DNA of 20,436 bases, taken from DASWDH01 sp035318505 (GTDB lineage Bacteria > Myxococcota_A > Polyangia > Polyangiales > Polyangiaceae). The translations under genes were made by a program, and so were the position numbers. This document shows positions 1 through 6,984 of this stretch, one piece after another (the first letter of the stretch is position 1; every line of letters begins with the position of its first letter). The DNA is taken from the NCBI GenBank assembly GCA_035318505.1, contig DATHEQ010000022.1, forward strand, positions 1 through 20,436. Direction: 5' to 3'. The notes under the pieces were generated by a model, which did no database searches, had not been told where the DNA came from, and worked only from the letters and a program-made list of their open reading frames with translations.

Positions 1-170
1 GCAAGCACGGTTCCGGGATTGCCTGCATCGGATGCGTCGGGTGACGCGTCGGGCGCGCACCACGAAGGCCCGTTGGCGCAGACCGGGTCGGCGGGCGTGG
101 AGCACGCGACCGCCGCCGCCATGACACAAAACCTCAGGGACGTAATGATCGCGATGGAGTCAATGCGCAT
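1..170 (-). CDS. Putative lipoprotein, N-terminal part, cut by the left window edge
   Basis: Reading the minus strand from ATG at 170 gives an open frame of 56 codons that reaches base 1 with no stop. It begins MRIDSIAIITSLRFCVMAAA and has Cys23 after Ala-Val-Ala, an acceptable lipobox, followed by Ser-Thr-Pro. Mature residues 24-56 are rich in Asp, Ala, Ser and Pro (PDASPDASDAGNPG), the spacer type seen at the start of myxobacterial outer-surface lipoproteins. The functional domain lies outside the window, so no activity can be named. The Shine-Dalgarno match is poor: a GGAGG lies about 14 nt upstream of the ATG. A second ATG at 122 would leave too short a signal peptide. The plus-strand frame at 19-243 is judged to be its antisense shadow. 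Confidence 0.7.
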   Translation of the reverse strand, partial: MRIDSIAIITSLRFCVMAAAVACSTPADPVCANGPSWCAPDASPDASDAGNPGTVL

Positions 171-648
171 CAGATTCGCGGGCGCCTCCGGAATCCCACG
201 CGGAGTGATAGGCCAATCACCGGCGCTTTGGCTAGGAAATTGAGGCTTGGGCGAAGCGTGGCCCACGAGCGTCGCTGGACGGGATCGCGCGAACGCAAGA
301 TGAAGAGCGTCGGCGTGCATTGAAGCTCGACGACGTCGCATCAAACGATTGCCCGCCCAAGCAAGCGACGTCGAGGGTGCGAGTCATCACCCAAGACGAC
401 CGATTCGCGAAAAGGCCTGTCGCGAGCCACCCGTGAAGTTGCCGCGAGCACTGCGGCCCCAACATCGCGCGAGCGCAGCGCGTGTTTGAGCAAATGGGCT
501 CGCAGGCGCAACTTCAGTACCAACGTAAAGAGCTTCTCCCGTGGGATCCACGGGAGCACCTCGCCCAAAGTGATCGATCCGGGGCCCGACGCGCATTGCA
601 GGGGTAGCGGGCGCTCGGCGGCCGAAGCCGACAAAAAAACCGGCAACT
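171..648. other. Intergenic stretch with no supported gene
   Basis: About 480 bases separate the divergent lipoprotein and pectate lyase genes. Several short open frames exist on both strands (for example minus 341-646 and plus 242-430). None has a convincing ribosome binding site, recognisable family motifs or an exclusive claim to the region. The stretch presumably holds the promoters of both flanking genes, but no clear -35/-10 pair stands out. A run of seven A residues sits at 632-638, just upstream of the pectate lyase ribosome binding site. Confidence 0.5.
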
Positions 649-659
649 AGGAGCCGTCG

Positions 660-2084
660 ATGCAGAAATCTCGTTTCAAGGTCGTCATCACATTCGCGCT
701 GCTCGCTGCTTGTAGCAGCGGGCCTGCAGTTCCCGGTTCCGGCGAACTGCCGGATGCAGGCGGCAGTGCAGGATCAGGCGCAGGCGGTGCAGCAGGCAAC
801 GCCGGCACAGCACCCGACGTTGATGGCGCCGCCGGCGCGGGTGGCGCGAGTGGTGGCGCAGCAGGGGCAGGCGGCGCGAGCGGTGGCGGAGCAGGAGCGG
901 GCGGTTCGACGGGCGGCGCAGCAGGCGCGGCTGGTTCGACGGGCGGCGCAGCAGGCGCGGGCGGTTCGACGGGTGGTGCAGCAGGAGCGGGCGGCACGAC
1001 CGGTGGCGCCGTTATCCTCAATCAAACAGGCAACCCGATTTACGCCCAGCTGACGAGCTATACGAGCTGGCTCAGCGTCGCAGCTGACGCCGCTGCAAAA
1101 CTGACCGAGGACAAAGCCTTGGCAGACAACATGATCACTTGGCAAATGCCTCATGGCGGCTTCTATAAGAACGCCAAGACCGTATACGCGGCGCCGTGGG
1201 ACGGGACGGCTGCACGCTCTGGCTGGTTGGGTGAGAACAACGTCGAACTGGGTACCATCGACAATGACGCAACGGTGATCGAGCTCATGTTTTTGGCCGA
1301 TGTTTATCGACGGAGCGGTGACATCAAATACCGCGACAGCGCGCGGAAGGCGCTCGATTTTCTGCTGACCATGCAACACGCAATGGGCGGCTTTCCGCAG
1401 GTTTACCCCGCCCGTGCCCTCACCACGTATTCCAACTATGTCACGTTCAATGATGACGCAATGGCGCGCGTCATGGTGCTGCTCGACCAAGCGGCGAAGC
1501 TGAAGCCCCCGCTCGATAGCGATCTCTTCACGACCGAGCAGCGTGACAGGCTGCCAAGCTCGATTACCAAGGGCATCGACTACATCGTGAAGGCGCAGAT
1601 GGAGCAGAACGGCGTAAAGACCGTGTGGTGCGCCCAGCACGATCCGGTTACCTACGCACCGAAGCCAGCGCGCTCCTACGAGCTCGCTTCGAAGAGCGGC
1701 AAGGAGTCGGCGAATGTCGTGGCCTTGCTGATGACGCAACCGCAGACACCAGAAATCAAAGCCGCCGCGCTGGCCGCTATTGCCTGGTTCAAGAGCGGCG
1801 CAGTGAAAGTTGCCGACACCGCATATGTCAAGCGCCCCGCCGGCAACACCGACGACACTTACAATCCGATCCAGGCAAGTCCGGGCACAACGATTTGGTA
1901 TCGGTTCTACGACCTCGACAAGGACGTAGGTTTCTTCTCGGGCCGTCTACCGACCGACAATCCTCCGGGTGTAGGTAAGAAGTACAACATCATGGAGATC
2001 GAGGCTGAGCGCCGCTACGGCTACGAGTGGGGCGGCGGCTACGGAACGAAGCTATTCATGTACACCGATAGCGTCGGTTATTGA
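660..2084 (+). CDS. Secreted pectate lyase, polysaccharide lyase family 10 type, lipoprotein with Gly/Ala linker
   Basis: This is predicted to cleave polygalacturonate (pectate) by Ca2+-dependent beta-elimination on the cell surface. Residues 1-18 form a lipoprotein signal (FALLAAC, Cys18). Residues 23-118 are a Gly/Ala/Ser/Thr linker with no structure of its own, and residues 119-474 are the catalytic domain. Family signatures visible are TIDNDAT (199-205), a KYRDSARKALDFLL helix, GGFPQVYP, FNDDAM (263-268), WCAQHDPVT (323-331), ARSYELASKSGKES (337-350) and a C-terminal EIEAERRYGYEW. These are the hallmark blocks of the PL10 / Pec_lyase (PelA-like) fold, whose members use an arginine base and bound Ca2+. 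The domain looks full length. The start is fixed by AGGAG at 649-653, 6 nt before ATG. No other pectin gene is nearby. The enzyme class is confident; substrate preference is inferred. Confidence 0.9.
   Translation: MQKSRFKVVITFALLAACSSGPAVPGSGELPDAGGSAGSGAGGAAGNAGTAPDVDGAAGAGGASGGAAGAGGASGGGAGAGGSTGGAAGAAGSTGGAAGAGGSTGGAAGAGGTTGGAVILNQTGNPIYAQLTSYTSWLSVAADAAAKLTEDKALADNMITWQMPHGGFYKNAKTVYAAPWDGTAARSGWLGENNVELGTIDNDATVIELMFLADVYRRSGDIKYRDSARKALDFLLTMQHAMGGFPQVYPARALTTYSNYVTFNDDAMARVMVLLDQAAKLKPPLDSDLFTTEQRDRLPSSITKGIDYIVKAQMEQNGVKTVWCAQHDPVTYAPKPARSYELASKSGKESANVVALLMTQPQTPEIKAAALAAIAWFKSGAVKVADTAYVKRPAGNTDDTYNPIQASPGTTIWYRFYDLDKDVGFFSGRLPTDNPPGVGKKYNIMEIEAERRYGYEWGGGYGTKLFMYTDSVGY
834..1013 (+). 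repeat. Six tandem 30-bp units encoding the Gly/Ala linker
   Basis: Within the pectate lyase gene, six in-frame 30-bp units encode ten-residue repeats of the form GAGG(A/S/T)xGGAA (residues 59-118). Units 3-5 are the most alike, nearly identical at the DNA level, with GGSTGGAAGA-type sequence. The first, second and last are more diverged. The length may vary between strains by slippage without breaking the frame. The same DNA produces long spurious open frames on the other five frames. Confidence 0.85.
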
Positions 2085-2286
2085 TGGCCGCCATCCGTCG
2101 GGTCACGTCGCGTTCGCCGCCGCGTGAAGTCGACTCGCGTTGGTGAGGGCTACGGTTCGCGCCCCGGTGCGCCGACCCCCGCGGGTTCCGTTTCACGGCG
2201 GCCATCGCGTTCGGATCGTGAAGCCAAGTTCCTGATCGAGCGGGAACCAGGGTAACCAAAACACCGCGTCGCGCGTACTCCGAAGT

Positions 2287-3489
2287 ATGGCCGAGGAAAC
2301 GCTTCGCGCGGTACCCGATTTGACACGCGCGGGCGCGCTCGAACGATCGGTGGCGCCCGCGGTGGCCCAATCGACGAGCAGCTCGACCCGTCTCGTCGCG
2401 CTCGATTGGATGCGCGGCATCGTCATGATGCTGATGGCCGTCGACCACAGCTCGAAGGCGTTCAACTCCGGCCGAATCGTTGCCGACAGTTTCTTCTCTT
2501 ACCAGCGGGGCGCGGCCTTGCCCGTTGCCCAGTTTCTCACCCGGTTCATCACCCACCTCTGCGCGCCGACGTTCCTTTTTCTGGCCGGCACTGGGCTTGC
2601 GTTCACCGTGAAGCGACAGCTAGCAAAAGGCGATAGCCCCTGGGCCATCGACCGCTACATCGCGACGCGCGGACTCGTTATCGCAGCTTTCGAGCTTTGG
2701 ATTTCGTGGTTCGCCCAACCGCCCCACTCCTGGATGCTGCAGGTGCTCTATGCCATCGGCGTAAGCCTTCTCTTCATGGTTCCCCTACGGCGGTTGCCGA
2801 GTGGTGCCGCTCTCGCGTTGGCGCTCTTTCTCATCGCCGCCGGAGAACCCGCGGTGACGCTGATCATCGGAAGTGACCGTGCCCAAAGCCCCCTTTGGCT
2901 CGCACTTCTCGCGGTAGGCGGCGACCGGCCACCGGTCATCATCAGTTATCCGCCCGTCCACTGGCTGCCGATGCTTTTGCTCGGCTGGGCGTGGGGAAAC
3001 ATGCTCATCACCAAGAAGCCGTCGAAAGAGCGGATCATCCGGCAGCTCGTCATGTACGGCACAGGGGCTCTCGTCGCGTTCGCGCTGATTCGAGGTGTCA
3101 ACGGTTATGGCAACATGCTGCTCTATCGCGAGGGCTATTCGCTGGTTCAATGGCTGCACGTAAGCAAGTACCCGCCCGCCATTGCATATACGACGCTGGA
3201 GCTCGGCATCATGGCGCTCATCCTGGCCGTTCTCTTTCAGCTATCCCTTACGCTCGGACCACGGCCCCACGGTCTTCTCGTCACGCTTGGGCAGGCGCCC
3301 ATGTTCTTCTATCTGCTGCATTACCCGCTTCTCATGATCGCAAGTCACGTTGCCGGTGTGGAGCACCAGCTCGGTCTCCTCGCGGCCTACGCCGGCGCGG
3401 CTGGTGTCGTGGCCATCCTCTACCCCTTCTGTCGCTGGTACCGTTCTTTCAAAGCGACTGGGCAGCACCCTTGGACACGTTACATTTGA
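2287..3489 (+). CDS. DUF1624 / heparan-alpha-glucosaminide N-acetyltransferase-like membrane protein
   Basis: A multi-pass inner-membrane protein of 400 residues. After about 35 polar residues, the first membrane segment begins with RLVALDWMRGIVMMLMAVDH. The LDWMRG block (39-44) and the Asp-His pair (53-54) are the signature of the DUF1624 (COG3503) family, related to acyltransferases that move acyl groups across membranes. Around ten hydrophobic segments follow, separated by short basic loops, and the protein ends in a basic tail (CRWYRSF). Length is normal for the family. Substrate and reaction are unknown for bacterial members, so acyl transfer is only inferred. The ATG at 2287 is not preceded by a strong ribosome binding site, and a slightly later start is possible. 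The stop lies 7 bp from the stop of the convergent MFS gene. Confidence 0.82.
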   Translation: MAEETLRAVPDLTRAGALERSVAPAVAQSTSSSTRLVALDWMRGIVMMLMAVDHSSKAFNSGRIVADSFFSYQRGAALPVAQFLTRFITHLCAPTFLFLAGTGLAFTVKRQLAKGDSPWAIDRYIATRGLVIAAFELWISWFAQPPHSWMLQVLYAIGVSLLFMVPLRRLPSGAALALALFLIAAGEPAVTLIIGSDRAQSPLWLALLAVGGDRPPVIISYPPVHWLPMLLLGWAWGNMLITKKPSKERIIRQLVMYGTGALVAFALIRGVNGYGNMLLYREGYSLVQWLHVSKYPPAIAYTTLELGIMALILAVLFQLSLTLGPRPHGLLVTLGQAPMFFYLLHYPLLMIASHVAGVEHQLGLLAAYAGAAGVVAILYPFCRWYRSFKATGQHPWTRYI

Positions 3490-3496
3490 GGTGTGG

Positions 3497-4756
3497 CTAT
3501 CCGGATGGGGAAGGTCGGTCACCTCGACGAGTGCGGAACCACGCCAATAACGTCAGCGCCACCGTCATGAACGCCCCTGCCGCGAGCGCGAGCGACGTGT
3601 GTACGGTCGCGACGCTTCCCACGAGTCCGACCGTCACGCCGCTGAAGGCGCGAAGACCGCCGGACGACATATTGAAAAGGCCGAGCACGCGGCCACGAAT
3701 GGTCGACGGCGCATGGATCTGCACCAGTGTCTGGGTGATGCTGCTGAAGGAAAGCTCGAAAAAACCGGCCAAGAACAGAAATCCAATCGCAAGCGGATAG
3801 GATCGGGTGAGGGCGAACGCGCCCAGTGAGCCAGCCCAGAGCGTCGCCAGCTTCAAGGCCGAAGATGTTTCTGTACGAAGGAACCCCCGCGCCGTCTCGA
3901 GCATGAGCCCGGCCACGAGCGCACCTGCCGCGTCGGCACCGAGGAGCGCCGTGTAGGCGGCCCCGGGATCGCCGTGACCGAGGTCGCCGGCGAAGGCGGG
4001 CATCTGGGCCTGGTAGCTGTTGCCGATGAAGAACGAGGCGCCCCCTGCGAGGATGATCATGCCGGCGAGCACGGGAACGCCGCGCACGTCGCGAATGGTG
4101 TCGACGATATCGGCAATTCCCCGCACCGCGCGGCGCGGCCCCTCAGCGCGACGGAACTTCGGTCCGAACGGTGCACGCACGAGCCAGAGCATGAGCGGAA
4201 GGTAGAACGCGGCGTTCAAGAACATGCCGTGCGTGGGGCCGAGGGTGCGCATGATGACGCTACCGACGCCAGGACCGGCGAGCATGCCGAGATAGCGCGC
4301 GGTTGCGTTCAGTCGCACGGCGCTCGCGATCGCGCCGGGGCCGACGATATCGTAGAGGAGCACCTGGCTCGAGGTCAGCCAGAGCACGCCCGCGCAGCCG
4401 TGCATCACCAGCAGCACCATCGCGTGCCACATCTCGAGCGTGCCCGTGACGAAGAAGTAGCCCCAACCGAGCGACACCATCATGAACATCGCGACACCCG
4501 TCTGGATGAGGCGCCGCGAGTCGAATCGGTCATTTAGCGCGCCGACGGGCACCGAGAAAATCAGATAGGGAAGCCAGTGCGAGACGACGGCGAAGCCGCC
4601 GAGGGCCGCGGAGTGGAACTTCTGAAATGCGACCCAGTAGCTGATGACGTGCTCGACGTTGTCGGCCATCATCGTGAGCATGAACGTCACGAGAAATGCG
4701 CGAAACCCGGGCAGGCGCAGTGCGTCGAAGGGGCGTGGAGCTTGATCGGTCGTCAT
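3497..4756 (-). CDS. MFS transporter, enterobactin-exporter-like (MFS_3 type)
   Basis: A 419-residue major facilitator with about 12 hydrophobic segments and a cytoplasmic N-terminus. The loop between segments 2 and 3 carries GALNDRFDSRR (72-82), a version of MFS motif A. The sequence RLNATARYLGMLAGPGVGSV and the late QTLVQIHAPSTIRGRVLGLFNMSSGGLRAFSG block are typical of the EntS/MFS_3 group of proton-driven exporters. Substrate is unknown. No siderophore or drug-biosynthesis gene lies nearby, so a siderophore role is not supported. Start is the ATG at 4756 and its ribosome binding site is weak. It diverges from the small secreted protein at 4837, with an 80-bp gap that contains a perfect palindrome. 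Confidence 0.85.
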   Translation of the reverse strand: MTTDQAPRPFDALRLPGFRAFLVTFMLTMMADNVEHVISYWVAFQKFHSAALGGFAVVSHWLPYLIFSVPVGALNDRFDSRRLIQTGVAMFMMVSLGWGYFFVTGTLEMWHAMVLLVMHGCAGVLWLTSSQVLLYDIVGPGAIASAVRLNATARYLGMLAGPGVGSVIMRTLGPTHGMFLNAAFYLPLMLWLVRAPFGPKFRRAEGPRRAVRGIADIVDTIRDVRGVPVLAGMIILAGGASFFIGNSYQAQMPAFAGDLGHGDPGAAYTALLGADAAGALVAGLMLETARGFLRTETSSALKLATLWAGSLGAFALTRSYPLAIGFLFLAGFFELSFSSITQTLVQIHAPSTIRGRVLGLFNMSSGGLRAFSGVTVGLVGSVATVHTSLALAAGAFMTVALTLLAWFRTRRGDRPSPSG

Positions 4757-4777
4757 TTCGGGTGACGCAGTGCGGGT

Positions 4778-4789
4778 AACCTCGAGGTT
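4778..4789. promoter_or_regulatory. Perfect 12-bp palindrome between divergent genes
   Basis: AACCTCGAGGTT reads the same on both strands. It lies in the 80-bp gap between the MFS gene (start 4756, minus) and the small secreted protein gene (start 4837, plus). The position suits an operator acting on one or both promoters, but no regulator gene is adjacent and a 12-bp palindrome can arise by chance. Confidence 0.3.
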
Positions 4790-4836
4790 CGTCGGGGCGC
4801 TCGTTTACCGCATTCGCGCCCAACGGGGTAGGCCGC

Positions 4837-5211
4837 ATGCGAATTCGGAAAGTGCAGCGGGCAATGTTGGTGGGCGCATTTTTGACGTTGGGAATGGCGG
4901 TCACGGTTTACGCCGATGTCATGCAAGGCACTGGACACCTGGAAGGAAAAAGCACGGCCTGCACGGGGCCATTCTTCATCGACGGAGCAAACGGGGGGAT
5001 CATCGTTCGAGGCAGTACCACCGCGGCCGATGGCCGCTGGACGGTGCTGCAGAGATGCGATTGCCGCTTCGAAACGACCGAGACAATCGTCGATGTCACC
5101 ATCAACGAGCTCAGTCAATTCATGGGCGTCGCGGACCGCGGCAAGTTTTTCCGGGGTGTTTCAAGCTCTGTCTCGCCACGACCAACAAGAAGAGCGACTA
5201 CAGCATGCTGA
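4837..5211 (+). CDS. Small secreted Cys-containing protein, likely frameshifted near its C-terminus
   Basis: An unrecognised small protein. Residues 1-26 form a signal peptide (basic start MRIRKVQR, hydrophobic core, cleavage after VYA). The mature part has Cys42, Cys74 and Cys76 in a Gly/Thr/Asp-rich, probably beta-stranded domain. The listed frame ends in an unlikely Ser/Arg/Pro tail (SSSVSPRPTRRATTAC). If one T is added to the T5 run at 5146-5150, the frame continues as GKFFPGCFKLCLATTNKK and ends at 5231 with NSGPF. That makes 131 residues with two more Cys, which looks far more natural. It is therefore either a recent frameshift or a sequencing error in a homopolymer. The start has only a short-spaced GGGGTAGG upstream. 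A strong hairpin follows at 5242. Function is unknown. Confidence 0.6.
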   Translation: MRIRKVQRAMLVGAFLTLGMAVTVYADVMQGTGHLEGKSTACTGPFFIDGANGGIIVRGSTTAADGRWTVLQRCDCRFETTETIVDVTINELSQFMGVADRGKFFRGVSSSVSPRPTRRATTAC

Positions 5212-5241
5212 TGAATTCGGGACCGTTTTGATAGGCAACCC

Positions 5242-5276
5242 GGAGCGTACCGAACGGGTGACCCGTTCGGCGCTCC
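5242..5276 (+). terminator. Strong hairpin after the small secreted protein gene
   Basis: Left arm 5242-5258 (GGAGCG, TA bulge, CCGAACGGG) pairs perfectly with 5262-5276 around a TGA loop: 15 base pairs with one 2-nt bulge. It lies 10 bp after the restored stop at 5231, which itself supports the gene ending there. No T-run follows, so termination is inferred from stem strength and position. Confidence 0.5.
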
Positions 5277-5561
5277 CGCTTCGTTCGGGGAGCTCCCATA
5301 GCCGAGCTCGTCACAACGGCGCGCGCATGTCGCGGAAGGGTTTCCGGTCCTGTTGGCCGCGAGGGCGCGGCGCGACCGTCACGAGCCTCATTCGGCGCGC
5401 GCTAACAGCGCGAGGTCGTTTGACTTTCCCCGTGCGAGCTCCGCCCGCATAAAAAAATGCGGGTCATGTCGATCCGGCCCACGCTCGTTCGTCGCGGTTG
5501 CAGAGGGAGGCACGCCGGCCACTTTCGGTCCGACCGCCTCCCGAACCAAAGGAGCAGAGCA
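5277..5561. other. Intergenic region with two small inverted repeats
   Basis: No gene is supported between the hairpin and the YCII start. Two hairpin-capable repeats are visible: 5398-5403 with 5407-5412 (CGCGCT/AGCGCG, 3-nt loop), and 5444-5450 with 5457-5463 (CCCGCAT/ATGCGGG, loop of six A). The second lies about 100 bp upstream of the YCII gene and may sit in its leader or promoter. A 10-bp palindrome GGGAGCTCCC lies near 5288-5297. Confidence 0.4.
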
Positions 5562-5996
5562 ATGCGCGTCATGGTGATCATCAAAGCGACGAAGAACTCC
5601 GAGTCCGGTGTTATGCCGAGTGAGAAGCTTCTCACGGAGATGGGCAAGTTCAACGAAGACCTCGTCAAAGCTGGCGTCATGTTGGCGGGGGACGGTCTCC
5701 ATCCGAGCAGCAAGGGCAAGCGGGTGCGCTTCGCCGACGGAAAGAAGACCGTCTACGACGGCCCTTTCTCGGAGACGACGGAGCTCGTCGCCGGATACTG
5801 GATCTGGCAAGTGAAGTCGATTGAGGAGGCGGTCGAATGGGTGAGGCGATGCCCCGATCCGATGCCCGGAGAGAAGGCGGAAGTTGAAATCCGCCCTGTG
5901 TTCGAGGCCGAAGACTTCGGCAAGGAGCTCACTCCGGAGCTTCGCGCGCAGGAAGAGCGTCTGCGCGCCGCGGTGGAGCGGCAGCGGACCCCGTAG
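5562..5996 (+). CDS. YCII-related protein with DGPF motif
   Basis: A 144-residue cytoplasmic protein of the YCII / DGPF family (COG3795), a small dimeric alpha-beta fold. The sequence shows the N-terminal strand MRVMVIIKATKNSE, the helix EKLLTEMGKFNEDLVKAGVML, then GDGLHPSSKGKRVRF, the eponymous TVYDGPFSETTELVAGYWIWQVKS block with DGPF at 66-69, and an EEAVEWVRRCP helix. A charged C-terminal helix follows. Members often sit beside ECF sigma factors and VOC proteins; here the partner is a VOC protein 36 bp downstream and no sigma factor is present. The catalytic role is not established for this family. Start chosen at 5562 because GGAG at 5551-5554 lies 7 nt upstream and MRVMV is the usual family N-terminus; a longer frame back to 5457 has no such support. 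Confidence 0.88.
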   Translation: MRVMVIIKATKNSESGVMPSEKLLTEMGKFNEDLVKAGVMLAGDGLHPSSKGKRVRFADGKKTVYDGPFSETTELVAGYWIWQVKSIEEAVEWVRRCPDPMPGEKAEVEIRPVFEAEDFGKELTPELRAQEERLRAAVERQRTP

Positions 5997-6032
5997 ATCG
6001 CAAGACAGAACTCACCCTGGAAGGAGGAAATC

Positions 6033-6524
6033 ATGGATTCGAAGGCACGCTCGAAAATCTACACGCATCTCTGGTACGCAAAAGAAGCGGAGGAGGCAGC
6101 CAAGTTCTACGCCTCTATTTTCCCAAATTCTCGGGTCGATCGAGTTACGCCACTGCTCAGCGAATCGCCGAGCGGGCCGCCAGGATCAGTGAAAGTCGTG
6201 GATTTCACCTTGCTCGGCCAGCGCTTCCAAGCCACGAGCGCCGGACCGCACCACGAGTTCAACGATGCGATTTCGATCGTCGTGTCGTGCGACGACCAAG
6301 CCGAGCTGGACCGTTACTGGAACGCGCTCATCGAAGGTGGCGGCAAGGCGCAGGCATGCGGTTGGCTCATCGATAGATTCGGCCTGCGCTGGCAAATCGT
6401 TCCCGCCAAGATGGACGAGTTGATGGACGATAAGGACAAGGCTCGGTCGAAAAGGGTGTCGGACGCCATGCTGAAGATGGTCAAGCTCGACCTTGCAACC
6501 CTCGAGAAAGCGTATCGTTCCTGA
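6033..6524 (+). CDS. PhnB-like VOC (glyoxalase-fold) protein
   Basis: A 163-residue protein of the PhnB / 3-demethylubiquinone-9 3-methyltransferase-like Pfam group, which is a VOC fold and not a true methyltransferase. Visible features are the first beta-alpha unit HLWYAKEAEEAAKFYASIFPNSRV, the strand VVDFTLLGQRFQATSAGP, ISIVVSCDDQAELDRYWNALIEGG and the family-typical GWLIDRFGLRWQIVPAKMDELM. A C-terminal helix with MLKMVKLDLATLEKAY is also usual. The activity is unknown. It follows the YCII gene by 36 bp and has a very strong ribosome binding site (GGAAGGAGGAA just upstream of ATG), so the two form one operon. That operon is closed by the hairpin at 6594-6626. Confidence 0.9.
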   Translation: MDSKARSKIYTHLWYAKEAEEAAKFYASIFPNSRVDRVTPLLSESPSGPPGSVKVVDFTLLGQRFQATSAGPHHEFNDAISIVVSCDDQAELDRYWNALIEGGGKAQACGWLIDRFGLRWQIVPAKMDELMDDKDKARSKRVSDAMLKMVKLDLATLEKAYRS

Positions 6525-6593
6525 GAAAACGCGGTCGCAGCTGATCGAGAGCGACTGGGCGACGACCTCATCCCGCCGCCATGAACGCGAAAC

Positions 6594-6626
6594 GGCTCGG
6601 CCGAGCGAAAATGCGTCGGCCGAGCC
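6594..6626. terminator. Bidirectional terminator hairpin
   Basis: Arms 6594-6604 (GGCTCGGCCGA) and 6616-6626 (TCGGCCGAGCC) pair perfectly over 11 bp around an 11-nt loop. The hairpin lies in the 139-bp gap between the convergent VOC gene (ends 6524) and the minus-strand gene ending at 6664. That is where a shared terminator is expected. No U-tract is evident on either strand. Confidence 0.6.
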
Positions 6627-6663
6627 ACGTTGGCGGGTACGTTCGCCTTCTTTGCGCGGGCGC

Positions 6664-6873
6664 CTAGGGTCGGCGGAGCTTGCCGTCCCTCAATAGTTCG
6701 AGCATCAGCTCTTCCGCCGCCTGCTTGTCCATGCCGCTGTTCGGCAAGAGCTCAACGAAAGGATCGGCGCCGGGCTGTCCAGCTGCGGCGCTGCTGAACA
6801 CGACATCGAACTCTCCTTGATCCGACGTTACTCGGATGCGATCCGGCATCCGCTTGAGCCCAATCATGCGCAT
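6664..6873 (-). CDS. Small unrecognised protein
   Basis: A 69-residue soluble protein that I do not recognise. It begins MRMIGLKRMPDRIRVTSDQG, then has a strand FDVVFSS, a flexible AAAGQPGADPF segment and an amphipathic C-terminal helix (DKQAAEELMLELLRDGKLRRP). The frame is open further upstream to 6951. The start at 6873 is preferred because GAGG (6882-6885) lies 8 nt before it, and the extra upstream residues (Pro-rich) look non-coding. It is the last gene on the minus strand after the DUF2378 gene, 111 bp away, and may be co-transcribed. No Cys and no signal peptide. Moderate confidence that it is a real gene. Confidence 0.55.
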   Translation of the reverse strand: MRMIGLKRMPDRIRVTSDQGEFDVVFSSAAAGQPGADPFVELLPNSGMDKQAAEELMLELLRDGKLRRP

Positions 6874-6984
6874 CTTCGCCACCTCTCTTATCCAGCCTAG
6901 CGGTCCCCCGGCGAAAGGAAAGATCGGCGCTACGGGCGGGTCGACGCGCACGAAATCGAGGAGGTGGTCTACGAGCCGTGCCTG

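Noticed and set aside
242..646. Open frames on both strands in the first intergenic region, including a minus frame (341-646) with a LPWIPREKLFTLVLKLRLR segment that faintly recalls IS91-type transposases
   Set aside because: Similarity is limited to a few residues, no ribosome binding site is present, and the zinc-binding and catalytic motifs of those transposases are missing.
834..1013. Tandem 30-bp units considered as a CRISPR or intergenic repeat array
   Set aside because: The units are contiguous, in frame and encode a Gly/Ala linker inside a gene, with no spacers.
774..1739. Long minus-strand frame (321 codons) opposite the pectate lyase
   Set aside because: It is a shadow of a confidently identified gene. 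Its composition (Arg/Ala/Cys runs opposite the Gly/Ala repeat) is typical of antisense GC-rich frames.
3497..4756. Siderophore export role for the MFS transporter
   Set aside because: Similarity to the enterobactin-exporter group is at family level only, and no siderophore genes or iron-type operators are nearby.
5141..5155. Programmed -1 frameshifting in the small secreted protein
   Set aside because: The slip site (AAG TTT TTC) is not a good X XXY YYZ heptamer in the reading frame, and the unshifted tail looks non-native. A T5/T6 indel is simpler.
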